Source of the DNA: Microbacterium sp. MF43
GTDB taxonomy: Bacteria > Actinomycetota > Actinomycetes > Actinomycetales > Microbacteriaceae
DNA length: 64,000 nt
Assembly (NCBI RefSeq): GCF_012847295.1
Contig: NZ_JABBDY010000003.1
Span: 558,001-622,000 of the forward strand
Direction of reading: 5' to 3'
A program made the translations under genes and the position numbers. The notes under the pieces were generated by a model, which worked only from the letters and a program-made list of their open reading frames with translations, was not told where the DNA came from and did not search any database. Shown piece by piece: positions 8,532 through 17,288 of this stretch. Every line of letters starts with the position of its first letter. Positions within the stretch are counted from its first letter, which is position 1.

Positions 8532-10112
8532 ATCCGCGTAGTCGCGACCCCAGATATCCTCGACGCCGTCGGGGAGGATGAGCACGCGCTCCGGGTTCAG
8601 CGCCTCGACGGCGCCCTCGTCGTGGGATACGAGGATGACGGCCCCCTCGTAGTGCGAGAGCGCACCGAGGATCTCCTCCCGCGACGCCGGGTCGAGGTTG
8701 TTCGTCGGCTCGTCGAGCAGCAGCACGTTGGCGCTGGACACCACGAGGGTGGCCAGGGAGAGACGGGTCTTCTCGCCGCCCGAGAGCACGCCGGCGGGCT
8801 TGAGGACGTCATCCCCCGTGAAGAGGAACGACCCCAGCACCTTGCGGGCGTCGGTCGCGGTGATGTCCGGCGCCGCTGACATCATGTTCTCGAGCACGGA
8901 CCGCGAGACGTCGAGATTCTCGTGCTCCTGCGCGTAGTAGCCGATCTTGAGGCCGTGGCCGGGCTCGACCTCCCCGGTGTCGGGACGGTCGACGCCGGCG
9001 AGGATCCGGAGCAGGGTCGTCTTGCCGGCACCGTTGAGGCCGAGCACGACCACCTTGGATCCGCGGTCGATCGCGAGGTCGACGTCGGTGAAGATCTCGA
9101 GGGAGCCGTAGGACTTCGACAGCCCCGAAGCCGTGATCGGAGTCTTCCCGCACGGCGCGGGCTTCGGGAAGCGCAGCTTGGCGACGCGGTCCTCCTGGCG
9201 GACGTCGTCCAAGCCCGACAGCATCTTCTCGGCGCGGGCCACCATCTGGTGCGCAGCGGCCGCCTTGGACGCCTTCGCCCCGAATCGAGCCGCCTGCTGC
9301 TGCAGCGCCGTCGCCTTCTTCTCGACGTTGGCGCGCTCCTTCTTGCGGCGCTCCTCGTCGGCGACCCGCTGACGCAGGTAGTTCTTCCAGTTCATGTTGT
9401 AGACGTCGATGACCTGCCGGTTGGCGTCGAGGTAGAAGACGCGGTTGACCGTCTCCCCCACGAGCTCGACATCGTGGCTGATCACGATCAGCCCACCCTT
9501 GTAGCCCTTGAGGAACTCTCGCAGCCACACCACGCTGTCGGCGTCGAGGTGGTTGGTCGGCTCGTCGAGGATCATCGTCTGCGCGTCCGAGAACAGGATG
9601 CGGGCGAGCTCGATGCGGCGGCGCTGGCCACCTGAGAGGGTGCGCAGCGGCTGGTCGAGGATGCGGTCGGGCAGCGACAGGTTGTGTGCGATGGACGCCG
9701 CCTCGGCCTCTGCCGCGTATCCGCCCAGCGCCTCGAAGCGCTCGGTGAGATTGGCGTACTTGCGCATGGCGCGGGCTGCGGCATCCGGATCTTCCGACCC
9801 CATAGCGAGCGAGGCCTCGTGCATGCCGAGGGCCAGCGTGCCCAGACCGCGAGCGTCGAGGATGCGCGTGCGAGCGAGCATGTCGGGGTCGCCGGAACGG
9901 GGGTCCTGCGGCAGATAGCCCAGCTCGCCGGAGCGCTCGACCTTGCCCTCCGAGGGCAGGACGTCACCGGCGAGCACCTTGGTCAGCGTGGTCTTGCCGG
10001 CGCCGTTGCGTCCGACGAGGCCGATCTTGTCACCCGCGGACACGCGGAACGACACGTCGGACATGAGCACGCGGGCGCCCACGCGGATCTCGAGGTCGTG
10101 CACGGCGAGCAC
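8514..10112 (-). CDS. ABC-F family ATPase
   Basis: A 532-residue soluble protein with two ABC domains and no membrane segments. Domain 1 has Walker A GRNGAGKTT, signature LSGGQRRRIELARILF and Walker B MILDEPTNHLD. A charged coiled linker follows (DEERRKKERANVEKKATALQ). Domain 2 has GLNGAGKTT, LSGGEKTRLSLA and LLLDEPTNNLD. ABC-F proteins act on the ribosome, as translation factors or as antibiotic-resistance factors. Which one this is cannot be decided from sequence. The start is the GTG at 10112 (VLAVHDLEIRVGARVL), where family similarity begins. Confidence 0.88.
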   Translation of the reverse strand: MLAVHDLEIRVGARVLMSDVSFRVSAGDKIGLVGRNGAGKTTLTKVLAGDVLPSEGKVERSGELGYLPQDPRSGDPDMLARTRILDARGLGTLALGMHEASLAMGSEDPDAAARAMRKYANLTERFEALGGYAAEAEAASIAHNLSLPDRILDQPLRTLSGGQRRRIELARILFSDAQTMILDEPTNHLDADSVVWLREFLKGYKGGLIVISHDVELVGETVNRVFYLDANRQVIDVYNMNWKNYLRQRVADEERRKKERANVEKKATALQQQAARFGAKASKAAAAHQMVARAEKMLSGLDDVRQEDRVAKLRFPKPAPCGKTPITASGLSKSYGSLEIFTDVDLAIDRGSKVVVLGLNGAGKTTLLRILAGVDRPDTGEVEPGHGLKIGYYAQEHENLDVSRSVLENMMSAAPDITATDARKVLGSFLFTGDDVLKPAGVLSGGEKTRLSLATLVVSSANVLLLDEPTNNLDPASREEILGALSHYEGAVILVSHDEGAVEALNPERVLILPDGVEDIWGRDYADLITLA

Positions 10113-10147
10113 AGCGAAACGTCCGTTCCGTCGGTGGATGGGGTGAT

Positions 10148-10174
10148 TGGCCGATCGGCCAGCCTCCCAGTATA
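10148..10174 (-). promoter_or_regulatory. ABC-F promoter -10 and adjacent palindrome
   Basis: TATACT at 10169-10174 on the minus strand is a good -10. About seven bases downstream starts the perfect 14-bp palindrome TGGCCGATCGGCCA (10148-10161), so the roughly 50-base leader would begin with a hairpin. It could be an operator or an RNA structure. Confidence 0.45.
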
Positions 10175-10279
10175 GATCGAGGCGGGATGTGCCCTTCCCC
10201 CCTCGTCTCTGGAGGACGTGGACAGAGGATCGTGGCGTCATTAGTGGACTCGATCTAAGAACATCGAAAGGAATGCCCC

Positions 10280-10285
10280 TAGGCT
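10280..10285 (+). promoter_or_regulatory. -10 box, near-leaderless (bioY)
   Basis: TAGGCT, seven bases (GAGAGCC), then the ATG at 10293. No BioQ- or BirA-type palindrome was found nearby. Confidence 0.5.
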
Positions 10286-10292
10286 GAGAGCC

Positions 10293-10928
10293 ATGTCAGC
10301 CATCGCCGCAGCCCCCTCGTCGCGCCGTGTCCTCGCGGACGTGATCGCCCGCCCGTCCACCCGCGCCCGCGCCTTCGCGTTGGACGCCGGCCTCGTCGTC
10401 GCCGGCGCCGCGCTCGTCGCGATCCTCGCGCAGGTCTCGATCCCCCTCCAGCCCGTGCCGATCACCGGCCAGACGCTGGGCGTCATCGTCGTCGGCGCTG
10501 CGCTCGGCTCGCGGCGCGGCGCCGCTGCCATGGTCACGTACCTGCTCGCCGGGCTCGCGGGCCTTCCCGTGTTCGCGGACTTCACCGGCACGATCGCCGC
10601 CGTCGCCAAGCCGAGCTTCGGGTACGTGATCGGATTCATCTTCTCCGCGTTCGTGGCCGGCTGGTTCGCCGAGCGCGCCTGGGACCGCAAGCCGGCCCTC
10701 GCGTTCATCGGATTCGTCGCCGCCAGCGCGATGCCGTTCGTGTTCGGCATCCCCTACATGGCGCTGATCCTCAACGTCGTGGGTGGTGGCGACTTCACCT
10801 TCTGGCAGCTGCTCGAGTTCGGCCTCTTCCCGTTCATCCTCGGCGGGCTCATCAAGGCCGGCCTGGCCGCCCTCATCATCCCGGGCGCGTGGGCGCTGGT
10901 CCGCAAGGTCGACGCGTCCAAGAAGTGA
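10293..10928 (+). CDS. bioY: biotin transporter substrate-binding component BioY
   Basis: A 211-residue integral membrane protein with about six transmembrane helices. It carries the BioY signature: an ALVAILAQVSIPLQPVPITG segment (substrate side), QTLGVIVVGAALGSRRG, LAGLAGLPVFA and FGYVIGF. BioY is the S component of the ECF biotin transporter. No ATPase or EcfT gene is adjacent, so it may work alone or with shared energising subunits encoded elsewhere. A strong terminator follows the gene. Confidence 0.93.
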   Translation: MSAIAAAPSSRRVLADVIARPSTRARAFALDAGLVVAGAALVAILAQVSIPLQPVPITGQTLGVIVVGAALGSRRGAAAMVTYLLAGLAGLPVFADFTGTIAAVAKPSFGYVIGFIFSAFVAGWFAERAWDRKPALAFIGFVAASAMPFVFGIPYMALILNVVGGGDFTFWQLLEFGLFPFILGGLIKAGLAALIIPGAWALVRKVDASKK

Positions 10929-10930
10929 GC

Positions 10931-10955
10931 GGATGCCTCGGCGCGAGGCATCCGG
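10931..10955. repeat. hairpin made of the recurrent 9-mer
   Basis: CGGATGCCTCG / CGAGGCATCCG, an 11-bp stem with a 3-base loop, starts right after the bioY stop. Both arms contain the nine-base word GGATGCCTC/GAGGCATCC that recurs through the window. It may be part of the terminator. Confidence 0.7.
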
Positions 10956-10962
10956 AATCGAC

Positions 10963-10994
10963 GAAAGCCCCGGCCGATCGGCCGGGGCTTTCGC
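10963..10994. terminator. bidirectional terminator bioY / siderophore lipoprotein
   Basis: A perfect 16-bp inverted repeat, CGAAAGCCCCGGCCGA / TCGGCCGGGGCTTTCG, lies between converging genes. The A and T ends allow use in both directions. Confidence 0.88.
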
Positions 10995-11010
10995 GTGCGC
11001 GCCAGGCGGA

Positions 11011-12048
11011 TCAGCCCTGCGCGATCGCCGTCGCCGCAGCGAGCTGCTCGACGATCTCGGGCAGGATCCACGGGAGCGTCAGCGCGGTCGGCGAGACGGC
11101 CGCGACATTCTCCTCACCGACGATCGGGGCGACAGCCCCGGCGGCGACGGCCGGGATCAGCTGGCCGCGGTCGGACGCGAGGAAGTCGTCGAGGTCCTGC
11201 TGCACCTCGGCCTGCGTGAAGAGGACGTCCGCGACGACCTGGTCGAGGTTCTCGCTGCTGACGGTCGTGTAGAAGGTCGACTCGCCGCTGTCGAGCTCGG
11301 TCACCGCCGGTGCGCTCACGAAGCCGAGGTCCTCGAGGATCTCGACTCGCGGGTCGGCTGGAAGGTACACGTAGAACGTGTCGACGTCGTCGTCCGCGTA
11401 CGCGATGGTCGTGCCCTCGAACTCCGGGTGCTCGGCGGCCGCCTCGGCGACCTGCTGGTCGAGCTCGGCGAGCAGGTCCTGCGCCTCGGTCTCGAGCCCC
11501 AGCGCCGCGCCGGTGTCGGTGATCACGTCACGCCACGGGGTCGCCCAGAGCGCCTCCTCGGGGGCGACGACGGGGATGCCGGCGGCCGTGACGGCGTCGT
11601 ACTCCTCCTGCGTCAGGCCCGAGTAGGACGCGATGAGCACGTCGGGATCGGTCGCCAGGAGCTCTTCGACCGAGAGCTCGAACGAGGAGTTGTCGAGGAG
11701 GACGGGCTCCTCGCCGCCGAGCTCGTCGAGCGCTTCCTCGACCCACGGCGTGATGCGGTTGTCGCCGCCGCCGTATTCCGACGACGGGATCGCCACGGGG
11801 ACGATGCCCAGCGCCAGCACGGCGTCGGTCGCACCCCAGCCCCACGTGGCGACGCGCTCGGGAGCCTCCTCGATCACGGTCTCGCCGTAGATGTGCTCGA
11901 ACGTGACCGGGAAGCTCTCGGACGAGCCTGCGGCGTCCTGGATCGACGAGGTCGCCGGTTCACCGGTTCCGGCACAGCCGGAGAGGACGAGGCCGCCGGC
12001 CACCGTCAGCGCCGCGAGGGCGGTCAGGCGGGAGGTCAGTGCGGACAT
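11011..12048 (-). CDS. iron-siderophore ABC transporter substrate-binding lipoprotein
   Basis: A 345-residue lipoprotein. A signal peptide of about 25 residues ends in the lipobox LSGC. A FecB/FhuD-type periplasmic-binding fold follows (RVATWGWGATDAVLALGIVP, then PDVLIASYSGLTQEEYD). Such proteins bind ferric siderophores outside the membrane and hand them to a FecCD permease. It lies 22 bp after the ATPase gene on the same strand, the last gene of the five-gene uptake operon. It also has its own AAAGGAAG ribosome binding site. Siderophore type is unknown. Confidence 0.9.
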   Translation of the reverse strand: MSALTSRLTALAALTVAGGLVLSGCAGTGEPATSSIQDAAGSSESFPVTFEHIYGETVIEEAPERVATWGWGATDAVLALGIVPVAIPSSEYGGGDNRITPWVEEALDELGGEEPVLLDNSSFELSVEELLATDPDVLIASYSGLTQEEYDAVTAAGIPVVAPEEALWATPWRDVITDTGAALGLETEAQDLLAELDQQVAEAAAEHPEFEGTTIAYADDDVDTFYVYLPADPRVEILEDLGFVSAPAVTELDSGESTFYTTVSSENLDQVVADVLFTQAEVQQDLDDFLASDRGQLIPAVAAGAVAPIVGEENVAAVSPTALTLPWILPEIVEQLAAATAIAQG

Positions 12049-12070
12049 GGATTCTTCCTTTCGGGTGGAG

Positions 12071-12892
12071 TCACGCCTCGTCCGCGGCCGCGTGGGCGCC
12101 GCGGGGGATCGGGATGACGAGGGGGGTGGAGGTGAGCGGGTCGGGCATCACGAGGGCTTCGAGCTCGAAGGCCTGCGCCACGATCTCGCTCGTGAGGACA
12201 TCGGACGGCGCGCCGTGGGCGACGACGCGGCCCGCGCTCATGACGACCAGCTCGTCGGCGTAGCGCGCGGCGAGATTGAGCTCGTGGAGCACGACGACGA
12301 TCGTCGTGCCATCGGTGCGATTGAGATCGCGAAGCAGGTCGAGGACCTCGATCTGATGGCTGAGGTCGAGGAACGTCGTCGGCTCGTCGAGCAGGAGGAT
12401 TCGGGGCTCCTGGGCGAGGGCCATCGCGATCCACACCCGCTGTCGCTGCCCGCCGGAGAGATCGCCGACGGGGCGGTCTGCCAGGGCGGCGACCCCCGTC
12501 TTGGCCATCGCGTCGTCCACCGCGGAGGTGTCAGCGGCGCTCCAGCGCTGGAAGACGCCGCGGTGCGGGTGGCGGCCGCGCGAGACGAGTTCGGCGACGG
12601 TGAGGCCGTCGGGCGCGGTCGGATGCTGCGGCAGCAGCCCGACCGTCTGGGCGAAGCGCCGGCGTGAGAGGGTCGAGACATCGATGTCGTCCAGCGCGAC
12701 GGTGCCGCCGAGCGGCTCGTTCACACGGGCCAGAACGCTCAGCAGGGTCGACTTGCCGCACGCGTTGGCGCCGATGATCATCGTCATGCGCCCCGGAGCG
12801 ACCTCGAGGTCGAGCCCCTCGATGACGCGGCGGCCGGGGTATCCGGCGGCGAGGCCACGCGCACTCAGGCGGGGAGCGGAATCGGGAGTCAC
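12071..12892 (-). CDS. iron-siderophore ABC transporter ATP-binding protein
   Basis: A 273-residue FecE/FepC-type ATPase. Walker A is GANACGKST, unusual in the third to fifth positions but within GxxxxGK(S/T). The Q-loop, signature LSGGQRQRVWIAMALAQ, Walker B ILLLDEPTTFLD and switch His in VVVLHELNLAARYAD follow. The GTG start at 12892 overlaps the stop of the upstream permease (GTGA), so translation is probably coupled. It powers uptake of ferric siderophore through the two permeases encoded just upstream. Confidence 0.92.
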   Translation of the reverse strand: MTPDSAPRLSARGLAAGYPGRRVIEGLDLEVAPGRMTMIIGANACGKSTLLSVLARVNEPLGGTVALDDIDVSTLSRRRFAQTVGLLPQHPTAPDGLTVAELVSRGRHPHRGVFQRWSAADTSAVDDAMAKTGVAALADRPVGDLSGGQRQRVWIAMALAQEPRILLLDEPTTFLDLSHQIEVLDLLRDLNRTDGTTIVVVLHELNLAARYADELVVMSAGRVVAHGAPSDVLTSEIVAQAFELEALVMPDPLTSTPLVIPIPRGAHAAADEA

Positions 12893-13908
12893 AGGTTCCG
12901 TCCTTTCGACGTGGCCAGCAGCCACAGCAGGAAGACCGCGCCGATGGCGCCGGTGACGACGCCCACGGGCATCGAGGAGCCGGGGATCGCGAACTGCGCC
13001 ACCAGATCGGCCGCGGCCAGCAGTACGGCGCCGATCGCCGCACTCGTGCCGATTCCGACGGCGCCGTGCCCGAGGAGGGGACGTGCGATCGCCGGCGCAC
13101 ACAGGGCGATGAAGGCGATCGGCCCGACGAACGCACACGTCACCGCGGTGAGGACGACTGCGGTGACCACGGCGACGATCCGCACGGTCGAGGTGCGCAC
13201 GCCCAGAGCCGCCGCGGTGGGGGCGCCCATCTGGGTGAGCGGGAGCCAGCGGGCGCAGGCAACCACGGCGGGAATCGCGAGGATCACCACGACCGCGACC
13301 GTGAGCACGTTCCACCAGGGCGTCGAAGCGAGGCTGCCCGTCAGCCAGATCAGGGCGGCCTGCGCGAGCTCGACCTTCGCCCGGACCATGAGGTAGTTCG
13401 TGATCGCGATCGTGAGGAACGCGACGCCGACACCCGCGAGGATCAGCCGATAGCCGCCGTCGGCGCGGTGCCGCCCCGCGAGCAGGAGGAAGGCGGCCAC
13501 GACGAGACCGCCCGCGAAAGCCGCCAGCGCGAGGAGCGGGCCCCCCAGTCCGAGCGTCAGCATCGCGAAGACGGCCGCCGCCCCGGCGCCGCCGCTGATC
13601 CCCAGCAGATCGGGGCTCGCCAGCGGATTGCGCAGGAGGGACTGCAGGAGCGCACCCGCCGCGCCCAGCGCGCCGCCGACGAGGAGCGCCATGGCGAGCC
13701 GTGGGGCGCGCACCTGGAAGATGACGTACGACTGGGCCCGGTTCCCCGCGCCCCACAGCGTGCGCCAGACGTCATCGAGCGTGAGCGGGAAGTCGCCGAG
13801 CGAGAGCGAGACCAGAGAGACGACGACGACCGCGAGGAGGGAACCGCCGACGACGAGCGCGCGGCGCCGGCGCACGCGGGTGCGGATCTCGAGGACGGAG
13901 GAGGTCAC
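12889..13908 (-). CDS. iron-siderophore ABC transporter permease (second subunit)
   Basis: A 339-residue FecCD-family permease with about nine to ten transmembrane helices. Family landmarks include FQVRAPRLAMALLVGGALGAAG, the NPLASPDLLGISGGAG segment (ATPase-coupling region) and FVGPIAFIALCAPAIAR near the C-terminus. The GTG start at 13908 overlaps the previous permease stop (GTGA). It pairs with the neighbouring permease to form the membrane channel of the ferric-siderophore importer. Confidence 0.92.
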   Translation of the reverse strand: MTSSVLEIRTRVRRRRALVVGGSLLAVVVVSLVSLSLGDFPLTLDDVWRTLWGAGNRAQSYVIFQVRAPRLAMALLVGGALGAAGALLQSLLRNPLASPDLLGISGGAGAAAVFAMLTLGLGGPLLALAAFAGGLVVAAFLLLAGRHRADGGYRLILAGVGVAFLTIAITNYLMVRAKVELAQAALIWLTGSLASTPWWNVLTVAVVVILAIPAVVACARWLPLTQMGAPTAAALGVRTSTVRIVAVVTAVVLTAVTCAFVGPIAFIALCAPAIARPLLGHGAVGIGTSAAIGAVLLAAADLVAQFAIPGSSMPVGVVTGAIGAVFLLWLLATSKGRNL

Positions 13909-14915
13909 AACGTCACCCGCCCCGGCCGCAGGACGAGCGAGATGAGAACGGGCGCGCCGACGAAGGCGACGACCAGGCCGGCCTGCACCTCGCCGGGAAG
14001 GGCGATCACCCGTCCGATCACATCGGCTGCCAGAAGCACGATCGCTCCTGCCGGCGCGCCGACGGCGAGGAGCCAGCGGTAGTCGCCGCCGACCAGCGCG
14101 CGCAGCGCGTGCGGCACGAGCAGTCCGACGAAGACGATGGGTCCGGCGATCGCCGTCGCACTGCCGCAGAGGAGCACGGTCGCGATGATCCCGAGGAGTC
14201 TCGTGCGGCCGACGCTGTGACCGAGCCCAGCGGCCGTCTCGTCGCCGAGCGCTATGAGGTCGAGTCCGCGGGCGCACGAGAAGGCGATGATCGCGCCCAC
14301 GACGATCGGCAGGGTCACGACGGCGACCGTGTCGAGCCCGCGGACGGTCAGCCCGCCGACCTGCCAGTACCGGAACACGTCGAACGCCGTGATGGAGGTC
14401 GTGAGGATGAAGGTGGTCACGGCGGTGAGGCCCGCCGTGACGGCGGCGCCGGTGAGAGCGAGCTTGGCCGGGCTGGAGCCGTCGGGGCCGCGCGTGCCGA
14501 TCAGCGCCACCACGACGGCGGCGACCGCGGCGCCGGCGAACGCGAACCAGACGAAGCCGGACGGCGAGGTGATGCCCAGCAGTGTGATGGCCGCGAGCAC
14601 GGCCACGGAGGCGCCGGCGTTGACACCCAGCAGTCCGGGATCGGCGAGCGGGTTTCGCGTGAGGCCCTGCATGAGGGTCCCGGCGAGAGCGAGAGCGGCA
14701 CCCGCGAGGATGCCGATGACCGTGCGGGGAACGCGCTGCGTGAGGATGACCGTGTGATCGGCCGAGTCGGGGTCTGGACGGACGAACGCATCCACCACGA
14801 CCCACGGAGCCACCGCGCGCGCGCCGATCATGAGGCTCACCACCACCATCACCGCCAGCAGCACGAGGGCGAGGACCAGGAGGAGGCGCCCGCGCCGATC
14901 GCGCGCGGAGGTCAT
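13905..14915 (-). CDS. iron-siderophore ABC transporter permease (first subunit)
   Basis: A 336-residue FecCD-family permease with about nine to ten transmembrane helices. Landmarks are QRVPRTVIGILAGAALALAG, TRNPLADPGLLGVNAGASV and AGPIVFVGLLVPHALR. The ATG start at 14915 overlaps the stop of the SIP gene (ATGA). It is the heterodimer partner of the next permease. Order and overlaps show that SIP, both permeases and the ATPase are one translationally coupled unit. Confidence 0.92.
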   Translation of the reverse strand: MTSARDRRGRLLLVLALVLLAVMVVVSLMIGARAVAPWVVVDAFVRPDPDSADHTVILTQRVPRTVIGILAGAALALAGTLMQGLTRNPLADPGLLGVNAGASVAVLAAITLLGITSPSGFVWFAFAGAAVAAVVVALIGTRGPDGSSPAKLALTGAAVTAGLTAVTTFILTTSITAFDVFRYWQVGGLTVRGLDTVAVVTLPIVVGAIIAFSCARGLDLIALGDETAAGLGHSVGRTRLLGIIATVLLCGSATAIAGPIVFVGLLVPHALRALVGGDYRWLLAVGAPAGAIVLLAADVIGRVIALPGEVQAGLVVAFVGAPVLISLVLRPGRVTL

Positions 14916-15856
14916 TCCTGTCGCTCGGACTGCCCGAGCCGCCAGTACCCCATGAACGCCACGCGCTTGCGGTCCACGCCGCAGCCCTGCACCAGATGGC
15001 GGCGCAGGCCCTTGACCATCGCCGCCTCGCCGGCCATCCAGGCGTAGAACTCGCCCTCGGAGTCCTCCGGGCTGTCCCACAGCAGCTCGACGTCGACGTC
15101 GACGTCGGCGAGCTCCTGTGCGCGAGGGGCGGCGGCACGGGCGAGGACGTCCGGCGCGCCAGCGCTCCAGGCGGCGACCGCCTCGGTGAGCGCTGCCCCG
15201 TGCTCGCGGTCGTCGCGTGCGAGCCACGTCACCCGGAACGAGTCCGGCACATCCAGCGACAGCCGATCGGCGCCGGTAGGCACCTCGATGAAGGCGTCGA
15301 CCTCGTACGTCTCATCGAGCGCCTCGAGGATGCCCGAGATCCCGGGCGCGGCGGTCTCGTCTCCCGCGAGGAGCACGCGCCGCGCCGTGCCGGGGTGCCA
15401 GTCCAGGCCCTGCCGGCTGAAGTCGCTGCGCTGGTCGGGTCCGACGATCACCAGCTTCTGGCCGACGGCCGCGGATGCCGCCCAGGCCCCGGCCGGACCG
15501 GCGTCATGGTGCACGACGAAGTCGACGACGACCTGCCGCTCGTCGGGATTCGCACGGCGCACCGTGTAGGTGCGAAGCGGGCTGCGCACCGCGCTCGGGA
15601 CGGCGCGCCACATGGCGTACCAGTCCCCCGCGTCGATGACCGCGTCGTCGCGCTGGCCGATATCGGTGATCGTGCCGTCCGCCAGCGGAAGGATCAGCTT
15701 GATGCGCTGATCGAGCCCCGCGGTGCCGAAGTACTCGAAGTCGTCGCAGCCGAACGTCACGCGTACGAAGTGCGGAGAGAGGCGGTGCACGTCGACCACG
15801 GTCGCGGCGTACGGACGATACGCAGGGCGCGTGGCGACGGCGGCGGAGGAACTCAC
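14912..15856 (-). CDS. siderophore-interacting protein (FAD-dependent ferric reductase)
   Basis: A 314-residue member of the SIP/ViuB family. The FAD-binding motif is RTYTVR, with the flavin/siderophore segment VDFVVHHDAGPAGAWA, the NAD(P)-binding region RRVLLAGDETAAPGISGILE and the C-terminal WMAGEAAMVKGLRRHL and GYWRLG blocks. It reduces and releases iron from imported ferric siderophores in the cytoplasm. It is the first gene of the operon. The GTG at 15856 lies exactly six bases after a -10 box overlapped by an iron-regulator palindrome, so the mRNA is predicted to be leaderless and iron-repressed. Confidence 0.93.
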   Translation of the reverse strand: MSSSAAVATRPAYRPYAATVVDVHRLSPHFVRVTFGCDDFEYFGTAGLDQRIKLILPLADGTITDIGQRDDAVIDAGDWYAMWRAVPSAVRSPLRTYTVRRANPDERQVVVDFVVHHDAGPAGAWAASAAVGQKLVIVGPDQRSDFSRQGLDWHPGTARRVLLAGDETAAPGISGILEALDETYEVDAFIEVPTGADRLSLDVPDSFRVTWLARDDREHGAALTEAVAAWSAGAPDVLARAAAPRAQELADVDVDVELLWDSPEDSEGEFYAWMAGEAAMVKGLRRHLVQGCGVDRKRVAFMGYWRLGQSERQE

Positions 15857-15857
15857 A

Positions 15858-15891
15858 CAGTAAGGCTAGCCTTACCTGTCCTGGGCCTCAA
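15858..15891 (-). promoter_or_regulatory. iron-regulated promoter: TTGAGG, -10 TAGCCT and DtxR/IdeR box
   Basis: On the minus strand TTGAGG (15886-15891) is followed by a 17-base spacer, TAGCCT (15863-15868), six bases and the GTG at 15856. A perfect 16-bp palindrome, GTAAGGCTAGCCTTAC (15860-15875), covers the -10 and matches the DtxR/IdeR operator style (TTAGGTTAGSCTAACCTAA). Iron-loaded repressor would block RNA polymerase here. Confidence 0.85.
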
Positions 15892-15899
15892 ATCCGGCG

Positions 15900-17288
15900 T
15901 CACATTCCTCCGCGCCGGGCCCCCGCGAGGTCCTCCTGGGCGTGCCCCAGGCGCAGACCCGGGACCAGCGCGAGAGCCGCGAGGGCGGCCGCCATCGCGA
16001 AGACCGCCGGGAACGCGGCATCCGTCCCCGTCAACGCCGTGAAGACGAGACCCATCGCGGCGATGGCGGTAGCCGCGCCGATCGAATCCGAGATCGACAG
16101 CGCGGCGGAGTTGAAACCCTGATTCTGGGGCGTCGAGTACGCGAGCGTCAGTACGGTCAGGCGCGGATACATGAGCCCCATGCCGGCGCCCGCGAGCGCC
16201 CATCCGGCGACGAGCACGCCGGGAGCCAGCCACAGGAGCGCGGTGACCGCGGCGATGAGCGCGGCCGCTCCCAGCAGCGCGGTGCCGATGAGCGTGATGC
16301 GCGTGTTGCCGAGCCGATCGCCGTGGCGGCCCTGCACCCACGCGGCTCCCGCCCACGCCAGGGCAGCGGCGGTAAGGCCGAGTCCCGCCCACGTCGGCGA
16401 GAAGCCGTAGTGGTCGATGAGCAGGTACGGCACGTAGATCTCGGCGCCGAACAGCGACCCCGCGATGAGGCCCCGCATCAGCACGACGCTGGGCAGGCCG
16501 CGCACCGAGCGCAGCGTCCCGCGCGGGAGCAGCGGCCGAGAGGCCACCGCGATGACGACGACGGATGCCGCCACCACCGCCCAGGCGTATCCGCCGAGTT
16601 CGCCCGCGAGGCTCAGCGCCAGCGCCCCCGCGGCCACCGCGACCGCGCACGCCAGGCGGGCGGCGACGCGTTCGGTCGATGGGTCGTCGGTGTGGAGCGC
16701 AAGCCCGTGGAGCCTGAGCACCACCATCGCGAAGGCGACGACCGTCAGCGCGGCGACCCCGAGGAACACCCACCTCCAGTGCAGGGCCTCGGTGACCGCA
16801 CCTGCGAGGAACGGGCCGATCAGGGACGGCACCACCCACGCCGCCGAGAACGCCGCGAAGACGCGGCCGTGCAGCTCGGGCGGATAGACCCGGGCGACGA
16901 CGACGTACAGCGCGACGGTCTGCCCGCCCGTGCCGAGCCCCTGGATGAGCCGTCCGGCGACGAGCCACTCCATGTTCGCGGCGAGTCCCGCGATCACGAG
17001 ACCGACGACGAACAGCGCCACGGCCGTCGTCAGCGGCGCCAGCACTCCCCCGCGGTCGCACCAGGCTCCGACGGCGACCATGCCGATGACGCTCGTGGCG
17101 AGCGTTCCCGAGAAGGCCACCGCATAGAGCGCGTCCCCGTCGAGATCCGCGCTCACGACAGGCATGACGGTCGTCACGGCGAGCGACTGCATCGCCGCAA
17201 GGAAGATCAGCGCGACCGCGCCGACGGTGACCCAGACGAACGCCGGCTGCCAGATACCCGTCGCCGTGCGAACGGGTGCGGAGCTCAT
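15900..17288 (-). CDS. MFS transporter
   Basis: A 462-residue major facilitator with about 12-14 hydrophobic helices. The MFS loop motif after helix 2 reads GAWCDRGGVLAP, and GRLIQGLGTGGQTVALYVVV resembles motif C-type regions of drug-H+ antiporters. The start overlaps the stop of the upstream PLP enzyme (ATGA), so the two are coupled. The gene ends just upstream of the siderophore operon promoter. A role in siderophore or metabolite export is possible but nothing in the sequence proves it. Confidence 0.85.
   Translation of the reverse strand: MSSAPVRTATGIWQPAFVWVTVGAVALIFLAAMQSLAVTTVMPVVSADLDGDALYAVAFSGTLATSVIGMVAVGAWCDRGGVLAPLTTAVALFVVGLVIAGLAANMEWLVAGRLIQGLGTGGQTVALYVVVARVYPPELHGRVFAAFSAAWVVPSLIGPFLAGAVTEALHWRWVFLGVAALTVVAFAMVVLRLHGLALHTDDPSTERVAARLACAVAVAAGALALSLAGELGGYAWAVVAASVVVIAVASRPLLPRGTLRSVRGLPSVVLMRGLIAGSLFGAEIYVPYLLIDHYGFSPTWAGLGLTAAALAWAGAAWVQGRHGDRLGNTRITLIGTALLGAAALIAAVTALLWLAPGVLVAGWALAGAGMGLMYPRLTVLTLAYSTPQNQGFNSAALSISDSIGAATAIAAMGLVFTALTGTDAAFPAVFAMAAALAALALVPGLRLGHAQEDLAGARRGGM

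Noticed and set aside
10241-10292. BioQ- or BirA-type operator upstream of bioY
   Set aside because: No TGAAC-N3-GTTCA-like palindrome could be made from the sequence.
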